From Pomphorhynchus laevis (taxonomy: Eukaryota; Acanthocephala; Palaeacanthocephala; Echinorhynchida; Pomphorhynchidae), in contig WNNJ02000552.1 of NCBI GenBank assembly GCA_012934845.2, positions 1-64,000 on the forward strand: 64,000 nucleotides of DNA. Direction: 5' to 3'. Of the stretch, positions 10,562 through 20,385 are shown piece by piece. Position numbers and translations under genes: made by a program. Below the pieces are notes generated by a model. It did not search any database, was not told the origin of the DNA, and was given only the letters and a program-made list of their open reading frames with translations. Position 1 is the stretch's first letter; every line of letters starts with the position of its first letter.

Positions 10562-11403
10562 TTATTGTAGGATAGGATAGAGACGATTTGAGGAAGGCAG
10601 AGCGGAGAAGGAAATTGTCAAGATTTCTCCAAGGGCGACGGAGGATTGTAGGTGTGTGAGGAGGGGTGTGGTTGTGAGTGAGATCAAGTGTGACGAGACA
10701 TTGATCGGATAGACCAGGACCAGAGATGGACCGTAAGGTGTAGGCAGCAAAATGATAGGAACAGCGATGATGTCGAGTGTCCCACTAAGGATATGTGTAG
10801 GGGCAGTGGAGATTAGTTTGATATTGTAGTTGGATAGAATGTTGATGAAGCGGATAAAATCCGTGGAAGACGGGCTGTCTAGGCGGATATTGAAGTCGCC
10901 TAGAACGAGTGAAGGGATTGTGGACAAAGAACAATGAGAAAAGAGGTCAGCGAGTTCGGTAAAAAATAATGATGTAGGAGCTGATGAACCAGGACGGTAT
11001 ACAATGGCGAGATCTAGAGTGATCGTGTTAGAAGAATGACAAGTGAGTAATTCAAAATAGCAAGTACTGAAAGGGGGATTGATTTTGCGAAGAGACGCAG
11101 GGTGACGCGCGAATGCGACGATGCCGCCATGATTAGAGAATTTAGAAGGCATGAGCTGAGGGGGCGGGCGGATTCGACTAGGGAGCAACCGGCAGAGATC
11201 AGACGGCGAATGGAAAGGTCGTCGGAATCTGAGTGCCAGGATTCGGTGAGGCAGAAGAGATCGATGGATTGCTTGGTGAATAGGTTGATTATAAGATCGG
11301 ATTTATTGAGAATAGATCTAGTGTTGAGGAGGCCGAGGCGGAAAACGTGTGTGATGGCGAAAGTGTCTAGTGGAGAAGACACATAGAGGAGATGGAGCGA
11401 CAT
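10562..11403 (-). pseudogene. CR1-like LINE apurinic-type endonuclease
   Basis: Exonuclease-endonuclease-phosphatase fold that nicks target DNA for target-primed reverse transcription. Block 11014-11403 carries LGLLNTRSILNKSDLI and LFCLTESWHSDSDDL (the catalytic Glu region). Block 10562-11188 carries GGIVAFARHP, AIVYRPGSSAP, LVLGDFNIRLD and HILSGTLDII. The final SDH-type motif is not clearly seen (YPINVSSHLI is the likely equivalent). The two blocks overlap in different frames. Confidence 0.75.
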
Positions 11404-11445
11404 CGAATTTTTAGGACGGGTGTGGACAACTTGAAAATTTTTCGT

Positions 11446-12290
11446 CTATGTTTCGGATGGAGAGTGATGTTTCGCCGTTTTCCTCGCGACGGCGTTTTTT
11501 AATGCGGGCAGAAGAGTGTTGAGCGATTTCAGTAGGGGCGCGATCGGGGAAAATTCGAGTGGTTGAAGATGACATGAGTTTAAATCGTTGAGAGAGGACA
11601 GAAGACGCGTGAGAGCGATGCTTGAAAACAATTTTTAGGAGAGGGGCTGGGAAGGATTAGATTGAGAAGATTTGTTTAGACGAATGAATGCGACAGGAGA
11701 AATGTCCTTGAAAAAGGATGGTTTATCCGCAGGAACAATAGACGAGATGATGGATCTGAAGGCGGAAACATCGTGGTCTAGAGGTGAGATTACGATAGAA
11801 GAGCTGGCAGTTGATGATTTGGAGGGATTTTGTTTGACGACGGGAGACATAGAGGATAATGATAATAAAGAGGGTGGCAAGCGATGTGAGAAAAGGTTAT
11901 GAGTGGAAGGATAGTGCAGGATGGTGGAGGTGATTTTGATTGATGGATGCAAGGGATTGAGAAACGAGACGGGAAGGACGGGACGGGGTGTTGGGGAGTG
12001 AAGATGACATGGAATGGGAAGTGTATATGGTGGCAGGGTCGGTGGGTGGAGAAAGGACATTAGAAACGACGGAGGTAGTTTGAGTTGACGTGTTGGATGT
12101 TGATATGTGCTTATTGGAAATATTGCGGACTAGTTTGTTGGCACAAAAACCACATACGAAGTCTTCTTTAGACTTATTCTTATCGCAGGCGATTGTTGTG
12201 CAGACGCTGCAGTCGTGTATCGAGCACTGTACTTGCAGTTGTCCATAGTTGGTTCGGTCTTAGTTGTTTTCTTACGTCCTCCCATTAACT
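11446..12290 (-). pseudogene. CR1-like LINE ORF1 with PHD-like zinc finger
   Basis: A start ATG near 12281 (MGGRKKTTKTEP) is followed, in a shifted frame, by CSIHDCSVC...IACDKNK...FVCGFC (about 12160-12225), a cysteine pattern like the PHD fingers known in CR1 ORF1 proteins. A long Ser/Pro/Thr-rich region follows (11635-12060). ORF1 proteins of this kind bind RNA or chromatin; which applies here is unknown. Confidence 0.6.
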
Positions 12291-12317
12291 CTAAAAATTC
12301 TGCAAGAAGAGCGAGCG

Positions 12318-12557
12318 GAACTGGATTGATCTTGAACTGGATTGATCTAGAACTGAATTGATCTGGAACTGGATTGATCTGGAACTGAATTGATCTGGAA
12401 CTGGATTGATCTGGAACTGGATTGATCTAGAACTGGATTGATCTGGAACTGGATTGATCTGGAACTGGATTGATCTGGAACTGGATTGATCTGGAACTAG
12501 ATTGATCTGGAACCGGATTGATCTGGAACTGAATTGATCTGGAACTAAATTGATTGA
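12318..12557 (+). repeat. 16-bp minisatellite (about 15 units)
   Basis: Units of GAACTGGATTGATCTN repeat head to tail, 14 full copies plus a degenerate one, with few changes (GAACTGAATT, GAACCGGATT). The array lies directly upstream of the 5' end of the antisense CR1-like LINE, the place where some LINEs keep promoter monomers. Confidence 0.9.
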
Positions 12558-12632
12558 ATTAGCATTTATAAAGATCCTATCAAGTAGAATTGCTTTCTGG
12601 TCAAATGTAACTAATTGACTGAACCATTTCCG
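12543..12632 (+). repeat. Direct repeat, copy 1
   Basis: From the last minisatellite unit through AACCATTTCCG; about 90 bases nearly identical to 13082-13172. Confidence 0.8.
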
Positions 12633-12899
12633 AGAATATAAGAAACTGAATTTATTATTTTGATTTTTCGACCGTATTTATAATAAATCTACTTGATTAG
12701 CGTATTATCAAACATCCAAGAAGATTGCCGATGAAGTACATTGCCAATTTGTAGTTTAACGAATAGAACAAAGCGCATTGACTAATACGCAACTGTTTTA
12801 GCATTCGCCATATCATCGTCTTATATCATAAAAATTCTGAATCTGGCTTTTCATCAAAACCAGCAAACCGGCCATTATACAGCTCTTCAACACTCATGA

Positions 12900-13050
12900 T
12901 TACCAAGTATACTATTGTGTGAGTATAGTGTATATATGTATTATGTATTATATATGTATTATGCATTATGTATATGTATGATGTATTATATATGCATTAT
13001 ATATGTATGATGTATATATAATATTATGTGAGTATATACTATTGTGTGAG
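12900..13050. repeat. TATG/TATTA-rich microsatellite
   Basis: Irregular repeats of TATGTATTATGTAT type between the two direct repeats. Confidence 0.75.
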
Positions 13051-13081
13051 TATTGATATGGAACTGGATTAATTGTATGTG

Positions 13082-13172
13082 AAACTGGATTGATTGAATT
13101 AGCATTTATAAAGGTCCTATCATGTAGAATTGCTTTCGGGTCAAATGTAACTAATTGACTGAACCATTTCCG
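13082..13172 (+). repeat. Direct repeat, copy 2
   Basis: Second copy of the 12543-12632 segment, preceded by one or two minisatellite-like units. It ends where a nuclease-type retroelement fragment begins. Confidence 0.8.
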
Positions 13173-13174
13173 GT

Positions 13175-13450
13175 TCAGTCAATTTTTCGGCAAGCTCTGA
13201 AATCTCTTATTGCTCTCGATAGGAGTCGTCCTAAGCCCTTAAGAAATTTAGGTGTTGCTAGGCCAGGGCAACTCAGGGTGTCGAATGCCACTGGTTGAAA
13301 CATTATCGTAGATGGGTTTAAGCATGCGTATTTTGCTCGTTTGCGCTCCTCCGCGATGCTTGCGACGGTACATGGGCCCTGTAAAGAATGTGCGCTCCAG
13401 TTTGGACCCAAAGTATTTGGACACGTGAAGTCCCATACCATGCGCTTATC
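13175..13450 (-). mobile_element. Fragment of nuclease-type non-LTR element, C-terminus
   Basis: The minus-strand translation has VWDFTCPNTLG, EERKRAKYACL, FQPVAFDTLSCPG and LGRLLSRAIRDFRA. This matches the C-terminal end of the element at 42.8-43.2 kb (IWDATCVDTLA, AEEQKRLKYGDL, FCPFGVETYGSLG, IGKRLKH), so it is a scrap of the same family. The WD-x-T pattern is part of its restriction-like nuclease. Confidence 0.7.
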
Positions 13451-13463
13451 GTTGGTCCACGAG

Positions 13464-13556
13464 AGAAATACATCATTAGCATGTATTTGGCCCCGCTGCT
13501 ATGTTGCGTCGATGAATATGGACCGAAACCTGATAATATTAAAATTCCTCCTGATC
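13464..13556 (+). repeat. Decayed copy of the pseudoknot segment
   Basis: Matches the YIDD-type family segment (ATACATCATTAGCATGTATT, then GGCCCCGCTGCTATG), but the 3' pairing strands have been lost (GGACC, ATATTAAAA). Confidence 0.6.
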
Positions 13557-14266
13557 AAATCAGCTAACTGAGTCTACGTATTTAATATAATTATAAAATA
13601 AACAAAAATTGCTATATAACAACATTTAGTAGCCAAAAAATATCAATTTATAAACAGCGTTAAATTACAAAATTACAAGAATACATTAAATAATGAAATT
13701 TTAAGAATTGCAACAATATGTAATGATATTGGCTTTCTTCAAAATCATTTAAATAATTTAATAGATACATATTTTAAACTAGGTACTATAAAAATAACAT
13801 CAAGCAGAAAATAGTAAAATATATAAATCAACACAATAATATAAAGAATAAATTTAAACTCTTAAGTGGCAAATTTTTATGGATGGATAATAAATAATAT
13901 ACTTTGCATTAGAATAAGATACTAGATAGTTATTTCAGAGGAAATACATCATTAGCATGTATTTGGCCCCGCTGCTATGTTGGGTAGAGGAGTTAGGGGC
14001 CGAAACCTGATAGCATAGCAGTTCCTCCTGATGACCTCTTATTCTTATTCTGATACAACGTCTGTTATTTATTAGTCAATTCATAAAAATGACGTTTATT
14101 TTAAATTTTATTTTTTATTTTTATTTTTTAACTTGATTTAAATTATAGAAAATCTAAAAACAATTATTAATTTTATTATTTAATTATTAAATTTTGATTT
14201 AGCATTATTATGTTTTGTTTATTTTATGATTATATAACAATACGTAGACTCAGTTAGCTGATTTAA
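13557..14266 (+). mobile_element. YIDD-type PLE-like element, short copy with inverted ends
   Basis: The left end (13557-13605, AATCAGCTAACTGAGTCTACG) is an inverted copy of the right end (CGTAGACTCAGTTAGCTGATT, ending 14266). Between them lies the end of the reverse transcriptase frame (13620-13900, the same sequence as the minus copy at 48.9-49.1 kb), then the pseudoknot segment and the AT-rich tail. The coding part is only a remnant. Confidence 0.65.
13944..14030 (+). ncRNA. Conserved pseudoknot RNA segment (copy a)
   Basis: A hairpin AAATACAT/ATGTATTT comes first. Then two crossing helices: P1 GGCCCC (13965-13970) with GGGGCC (13996-14001), and P2 CTGCTATG (13972-13979) with CATAGCAG (14014-14021). 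The order P1-P2-P1'-P2' makes a pseudoknot. AGGAG after P2 can also pair with CTCCT after P2'. Copies at 25.9, 48.8 and 50.6 kb keep the pairing with compensatory changes. Confidence 0.6.
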
Positions 14267-14722
14267 TCTTCAATACGTTATACAGCCATATTTACGTTCC
14301 CCGTAGATGCAACAAGCGCTCTAAGATTTGCATCACGGTTATGAAATCCCATTGTCTGCATTTAATCAGATGCATAAAGTTGTTCTGAAGTTTAGTTTGG
14401 CTGTTGATTTATCGGCTGATGTTGCTGGGGATGAAGAAGATTTAATAGTTGAAACAACGAAGCAGTATAATCTTGATTTGAATTCTGTAATTTTTGACAT
14501 GATGTTGTTGCATAAGCTGTTCGTCTATTGCTAGGTGATTATACAGAATCCACATTAGATGAAATAGGTTGACTATTCATTTGTGCTTCTAAGGTGAGTA
14601 ATGCATTTGTGATGGGGTGAATTGTGTTTAACCGCCTGTTGACGTGTGATCTATCGTAATACTTGGTCTGCATTAGGATCTATGTTTCCTAGCGCATAAA
14701 ACGTGAGAGGGTGAAATCCGGA

Positions 14723-15220
14723 TCACTCGAGTTTTGCCACTCGTTCAGCATATTTGGCTCGTTTTCTATTCTTATGATAATTATGCGAATCGGTCATCCG
14801 TTGGGAATACGATGAGGCAAGTGGATTATAAACACAAACGTCCATGAAGGACCGCTCCACCGTTGTTCCGAATAGATTATTGTATACTATGTCTAGTTGA
14901 GCCGACCTCTCCGTGGTTGTACTAATGTTATCAATTATCATTAAATCTGGCACTGGTAGGAGTGACGGCTCAATAACAACATTGACACACACATAACGAA
15001 GTGCTAACGCAATCTTGTTTCTTATTGTGTTAGGTTGCATAAAATGTATTCCATCAACTTGACACGAGAGCGCATGTCCAATGCTGAAGTTCTGTCCACA
15101 AATACATTTGGATTGGGTGTTTAGTGGTTCCCATCCATATCTTGCTGATATTGCGTCTTGAAATTGCTGCTTCGATAAGTATCGGCCAGTTTGTGTAACA
15201 GGCAAATATCTGAGCCACAA
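14723..15220 (-). pseudogene. C-terminal zinc finger and restriction-like nuclease domain of type 2 retroelement
   Basis: Shows CICGQNFSIGHALSCQ (a CC-HC zinc site), then EPSLLPVPD, SAQLDIVY and RSFMDVCVYNPLASS. In family members these read C-CG-FS-HALSC, EP-L, ARLDI and FDVRVFNP; the Glu and two Asp residues form the presumed PD-(D/E)XK site and are kept here. The domain ends with the conserved KNRKRAKYAERVAKLE. It would nick DNA for integration. Confidence 0.7.
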
Positions 15221-15455
15221 CGAGGTTCCAGAATTATTAGTGATATGTATTATATTCTCCTTTTCTATCCTTGTTAATCGTCAAATACCTGCATTTGCAT
15301 TTCTTTGTATCGCAATTGTTTATCTTCATTTATATGCCGGGCGATTTGGGATTGAATAATTTTCCATTTTGAGCAATCAAAGTCGTTCATAGGTGAACAC
15401 ATTCGTAATGAAAATGTGTATTCCTGTAGCGTATTTGAGCTAGATTTGTTTATCT

Positions 15456-16545
15456 TTAGCTCCCTAGTTTAATTGGTAGCTGAACAATTATCTTCCATTT
15501 CGACTGTAAAATACTTTGCCTGATTCTCTGTGGCAATAGATCTCTAAATAATAGTGAATCTAGTTCTTCTAGCCATTGGGAATCGATCGGAGTTGTTCTT
15601 TTCACGTGTGCCCATCTGAACTGAAGACTCTTGATGAGCAGTATGAAAACTGAATGGCTATCTATGACAGCTTTGATCTGCTGTACCCAATCATCTGCAG
15701 TCTTCTTAACCATTTCTTCAATGTAGTCTGATTGACTGATGAAAGTATTTTAACCCCTATTGTCACAACTTGAACATTATTTTGCCTAAAGAATAATGCT
15801 TCTTTATGTCTATTTGTTGGGTGAATGAGAAGAGTGCATTTCGATGGATTGATGTAATATTCAAAGCCATGACTTATCTCTTGCATAGTATTCAATAGGA
15901 AAACCAAATTTTCGTAGGATCCAACGCATATGCCATCGCCCGCGTACCACTGATGCATTATCTCGGGAACTTTCTCAGCTAGCTGTTTTGACTCTTTACC
16001 ATGCTGTGTCAGTAAATCACGCCAAATCTTCGCATCCATCTAGGATGGTCCCCCGGATCCTTGTATTTACTTGCAGGCAGCTATTACATCATCGTGTGTG
16101 ATATCATAAAATATGATGTTATTGTACAAAGAGCATCCATTAAGCGGTGATCTAAGAATGCAACTTGGATCTACTTGAGGTTGTTTTGGGTGTAGATCCT
16201 TTAATTTATCAAGAACAGTATTTCCTTCAAATGATTCAGAAGTGTATAGTATTCTTGACGTTTGTCCGTTGGATTTCAGCAATCTTGCAGCGTTTACAAA
16301 TTTTCCCATTCCGCGCGTTTAATTATGCTCTGGATCATAGCAAATCTGGTGTTTGATGTAGCCCTGGGTTGATACTTGCTTTTAATTTGCAGGAATAGGG
16401 CCTCAGAGAAAAGTGTATATAGATGACCCTCCTTCCATAATTTCAGACGGCGAGTCAGCGCTTTTATTATAACAATAACTTTATTTGAGCATAAACTTTG
16501 TAGTAATAGCTGAGATAGGATCATATCATCTTCAAAGCTATACAT
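15456..16545 (-). pseudogene. Reverse transcriptase region of type 2 retroelement
   Basis: Blocks: 16294-16545 (RRLKLWKEGHL), 16067-16309 (NAARLLKSNGQTSRIL), 15662-16039 (AKIWRDLL, then the catalytic motif as WYAGDG, GFEYYINPSKCTLLIHP) and 15456-15713 (FRWAHVKRTTPIDSQWLEELD). The usual YADD box reads YAGD, so one catalytic Asp is gone. The blocks are split over frames, so no active enzyme is expected. Confidence 0.65.
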
Positions 16546-16984
16546 GCTTTTGATGAATTCGAATTGAATTCCTCCAGAAGTTCAGATATGATTAAGACAA
16601 ACTGTTTTATAACGTTGCATTTTGGTAGGTGGATAAGGTTTGGTTTCCAGTGAATTACGATGTCGTATATTGCGTCTAGTATTATATATTCACTGGGTCG
16701 TTCTTGAGTTACACAGTCTGCAGCATCACGTGGTATGTGTTGTGATTAGGCTGTTGTTCGTCCTTTGAAACTAGATTATGATTTTGTACAATGCAAAGGG
16801 GATTCAAGTCCTCCACTCTACTTACTGATTCCGCAGAAGTCAAAGACACCGTATGTGGTCCAATATGTACGCGATTGTAACAATCGGGCACATGGCAATT
16901 CGCGCAAGAAACTCTTGCCTTCGCACATCTGCAACCTTTGCACTTTGCTGAAGGACCATTGCATCAAAATTTAATAATTAAATA

Positions 16985-17100
16985 ATAAAATAATGACCTC
17001 TAATCTTTATTCTGATACAACGTCTGTTATTTATTAGTCAATCCATAACAAATGTATTTTTAATCTCTATTTTAAATTTTAACTTGATTTAATATGTATC
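16985..17100 (+). repeat. Tail fragment of YIDD-type PLE-like family
   Basis: Starts ATGACCTCTAATC, which lies just 3' of the pseudoknot, then CTGATACAACGTCTG and TTATTTATTAGTCAAT as in the 14040-14090 copy. Confidence 0.6.
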
Positions 17101-17104
17101 AAAT

Positions 17105-17198
17105 CAGTTATTTATATTCTGAAATTTCACTAAGTGAATATTCAGTTATTTATATCACAAAAATTTCACTTAGCGAAATTTCAGAATATAAATAACTG
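17105..17198. repeat. 34-bp inverted repeat
   Basis: The left arm, 17105-17138 (CAGTTATTTATATTCTGAAA...), is almost exactly complementary to the right arm, 17165-17198, around a 26-base spacer. Could be a hairpin or the ends of a small foldback element. Confidence 0.85.
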
Positions 17199-17424
17199 AT
17201 TGCATACAATTGAAAAGGACTGCTAAGTCCATTAAAAATAAAAACATTAAAATAAAAAATTAAAATAATTAAAGCATTAAAATAATAAATTCAATATCTT
17301 GTATTCTCGGTGATGGTTAGCAGTCAATTATTTATAATGGTATTTTATATCTTTGGATGATATATGTATCATTCGAAGATTTTATCTATGCTTTAAGAAA
17401 TATTATGCCGTTCTCAATAATTAA

Positions 17425-17580
17425 TCAAATCAGCTAACTGAGTCTACGTATCTAATATAATTATAAAATAAACAAAACATAATAATGCTAAATCAAAATT
17501 TAATAATTAAATAATAAAATTAATAATTGTTTTTAGATTTTCTATAATTTAAATCAAGTTAAAATAACGTTTTTAAAATT
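17425..17580 (-). repeat. Tail fragment of YIDD-type PLE-like family
   Basis: AATCAGCTAACTGAGTCTACG followed by the AT-rich tail in minus orientation (ATAATTATAAAATAAACA, AAACATAATAATGC). Confidence 0.7.
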
Positions 17581-18127
17581 AGAAATGCTTAAATATAAAT
17601 GTTTAATCTAGTGATCAAAGAAATTCATAAATTTTTTAATTTGTTATTTTATTGTGAATATTAAAAGAACAATTTTAATGTGTAACTTAAGCAACATATT
17701 TAAAATCATTAAATTAAATTTCGGAAATATCGTCGTTAGCTTGTCAACAACAATAGATCATGAATGAGGGTTTTAAAAATTTCATCTGAATTAATAGCAA
17801 GCCACACCATCGTTTACTATACTATAGATATACAACGTCGTTGTTGTTCACTATCATGTCTTCTTAATTTATTAATTGCCTTTCCAAATCAGCTTAAATC
17901 TTACAGATACATTATTTATAACAGATTTAAGTATAGTTTTCTTCAAAGACGAAAATACAAAACGGTGAAATGTTTAATTCGCCACTTAGTGTTTCGCGCA
18001 TACTCCTGACCGTAAACAACAATAATAAGGATTTCTTAATAAAATAAAACAGGCAAAAGGTCATTAAAGAAAAGAAAGAATCAATCAGAAACATTCAATT
18101 GTAGACTTTAATGTTGTAAGTCTTCAC
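17581..18127. other. No gene seen
   Basis: AT-rich. An 81-codon frame at 17764-18009 has no recognisable domain and is not called. Confidence 0.5.
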
Positions 18128-18440
18128 ATCTTCATGGCCCCAGGTCCAGCGGGATCTGAGCCCTCCAACCAATCCAACACGCCGCCTTCCAAATAAACCA
18201 CCCGGGGTCTTTTACCCCTCCCCCGAAAAATCCAATCGAGGCGAGCTATGCTGGATTAATTAGAGGCAAGGAGCTTAAGAAACCTTAGCCTTTGCTCCGG
18301 GGACGTCATCTAGGAAAGAAGACTAATCCCGAGATAGCCCAAGTACCACAGAGGCGCACTTAGGTTTTCCCATTCAACGACAGATGCTGAGCCCGTTTTA
18401 GAGCCCACCTAGCTTTCTTCAGAATACGTTTAAATGTAAA
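18128..18440 (-). mobile_element. Inverted 3'-end fragment of I/Jockey-like LINE
   Basis: GC-rich block whose reverse complement matches 21975-22280, the 3' end of the LINE that follows (AAAGCTAGGTGGGC, CCCAAGTGCGCCTC, GTTGGATT near the end). The LINE is thus flanked by oppositely oriented 3' ends. Confidence 0.75.
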
Positions 18441-18839
18441 CAAAAGGGAACTATTTCGTTCAAAAAACTGCGCTGGCTGTTTTATTAACTTTCATTAATC
18501 ATTCACAATGTTAATGATAACCTGAATGCGAATAAAAAAACAAATCAAAAAATACACAAAAGCGAACAAGTGTCGGAGCATCAAAGCTTTTGCATTCCTG
18601 AAAAATCGCCTAATAACCAAGCAATTTTAAGCATGCATGTTAGTGGATTTTCATCTACTTTGTCCTCTAACACGGAGGGGGAACTACCCCCAGTGCCTAA
18701 ATTGAGTAATATGGTAGTTATCAAGCCTACATAACATCTGGAAAAACATCAACTCTTCAACGTCTTCCTAAGAGAATTTACAAACAAATATAATAAAAGA
18801 ATTATTTTTAACACAATACGATATTTTGAAGCAGAGATT

Positions 18840-19345
18840 AGAGTTTCCTTCTGCTCATCCGGTTAAGCTAGAGAATATCTAAGATACTTCAAAACTAATC
18901 TATCGAATTTAGCTAATATCACATACAAGCCTATACAGGCATTCTTAAAAGTTAACAATGATACACCCTTTTTATCAGAAGGGGATATAAAGGTATTGGA
19001 GGATGAATTCGGGATTTTTGATTTCAGACAAATTATAGAGAAGAGCGGTGGTCCACTTCCTCTAGCATTATGTTCTGCCACTGGATCAGGCGGAGTGCCT
19101 GGAGAAGAAAGCGTGTAATCCTTTTTTGGGACACAACTTAAAGTTCTCTGTTGTAGGATTGGACAACTTGACGTACCCCCATTGCAATGCATGTCATCAA
19201 TAGGGGCATTGGTCCTCGAAATGTGCTCGACCCCGTTCCTGCGGGGTTTGTGGTTCATTGAAGGACTACTCTGACAAAAAGTGTGTATTATCCCTAACAG
19301 CTCAAATTGTGAGGAAGTCCATTCCACTTGGCCCGTAAATGGTCC
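18840..19345 (+). pseudogene. LINE ORF1 with zinc knuckles
   Basis: The readable end contains LTYPHCNACHQ-GHWSSKCARPRSCGVCG and KKC, i.e. one or two CX2CX4HX4C-like knuckles that would bind element RNA. The stretch from 18840 is interrupted by several stops. The same LTYPHCNQCHCWG block is found in the next copy at about 23030-23075. Confidence 0.6.
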
Positions 19346-19807
19346 TTGAAAGATTATAAAAGAAGACACATTAGTTCTTCTGGTAAACCCGAAAACTTTA
19401 TAGATGCCGTAGCCTTTAAGTCACCGTCACCAGTTGGTCTTTCTGAGGCTTACATTATTCTTGTGATAGAAGCCAGGCATCAAGCCCGTATTTAGAAGTT
19501 GAAAAATTAGTGATTTCCTAGTCTTCAAAATTTGCGAACCCCAAACCCCAGGCTGTATCCAACATCAATCCTTCTATCAAGCCTTCCAAGATAGCGCCCT
19601 ACACGAAAAAACGGAATGGGTCCTCCCAAAGTATTGCGGCATTGAAGTTGGCTCGGAAGAACAACTGGAATTTTACCTCATTGGCAAATGATGATAATGC
19701 CGATGGGCCAGTGTCTTCTTCGAGAGGGGCTGAGAGTATGAAGGGGAAGCTTCTCTCTCCTGGCCCCTACTAAGAGTGGGCAATCCCACTCCAGCTAACT
19801 TAACTCA

Positions 19808-20385
19808 ATGCAAAGTAATCAAGAGCCTTTTTCACTTAATATCCTTCAGTGGAATTCAGGAGGTGCTTCTGCCCTTAGCCTTTTATCTGGTAGATATGCA
19901 GATGTTATATTCTTTCAGCAGACGCGGTTTAACCATCTCCCCAGAACATTACTCGATTTATCCCTAAGAGCATCTACACCTACTATAATTTGTACATAAC
20001 CCCTCCTCACTTCTCTTCATCTCAAGGTATTTTAACCCTAGTTAAATGCTCCTTAATATCGTCTCTCCTTTTAAACTATTCTTGTCCAGCCCTGTCTTGT
20101 TTAGCTATATCACTCTGTAAAAACGGTAAACATATCAGTATAGCCAATATCTATATTAGGCCAGGGAAAATTCACAAGAACCTTGAGCTCCTGAACTGTA
20201 TTTTGGGTAGTGGCTATCACATGTTATTCTGTGACTTCAACGACAGAACTGGTCGTTGGATTAATGCAGCACTCCTAACAGCCAGAAACGACTACCCTAT
20301 TTACAAACCACCGTCCCCACCTTTCATTGCTCAACAACTAATTCTCTCATCGACATATTACTGCTTCATAAGATGTGGTTGTTGA
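19808..20385 (+). pseudogene. LINE endonuclease (I/Jockey-like)
   Basis: LNILQWNSGGAS and ADVIFFQQTRF at 19808-19999 (the normal motif is LQETR; here the Glu position reads Gln). Then 19990-20385 with ISIANIYIRPGK and HMLFCDFNDRTGRW, where the usual GDFNAH box is CDFNDR. Split over two frames. Confidence 0.7.

Larger units (their letters stand above)
9031..12297 (-). mobile_element. CR1-like LINE, near full length but missing its 3' end
   Basis: A GC-rich island of about 3.3 kb. On the minus strand it reads, in order, an ORF1 with PHD-like cysteines (about 12240-11446), an apurinic-type endonuclease (11403-10562) and a reverse transcriptase (10493-9185). The order and motifs (NTRSILNKSDLI, LTESW, GDFN, YADD) fit the CR1/L2 group. 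The sequence starts at 9031 at the point matching 5862 of the intron copy, so the 3' end carrying the hairpin is missing. Frames are split in several places, so the copy is decayed but readable. Its 5' side abuts a 16-bp minisatellite. Confidence 0.85.
14590..16975 (-). mobile_element. Retroelement with RT and PD-(D/E)XK-like nuclease (type 2)
   Basis: Minus-strand order: a Cys-rich N-terminal cluster (about 16945-16870: CKGCRC, SCANC, DCYNR), a region with RILYTSESFEG and VLDKLKDLHPKQP (16545-16067), a reverse transcriptase (16039-15456), and a C-terminal Zn/nuclease domain (15220-14723, trailing to about 14600). This plan is shared by a retroelement family widespread in cnidarians and other invertebrates. 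I cannot assign its clade firmly. Many frame breaks; an old copy. Confidence 0.7.

Noticed and set aside
12318-12557. CRISPR-like array
   Set aside because: Units are directly abutting 16-mers with no spacers, and the DNA is eukaryotic.
13944-14040. CTGATGA and GAAAC near the pseudoknot as a hammerhead
   Set aside because: The two boxes are in the wrong order and spacing, and CTGATGA is not kept in the 25.9- and 48.8-kb copies, while the P1/P2 pairs are.
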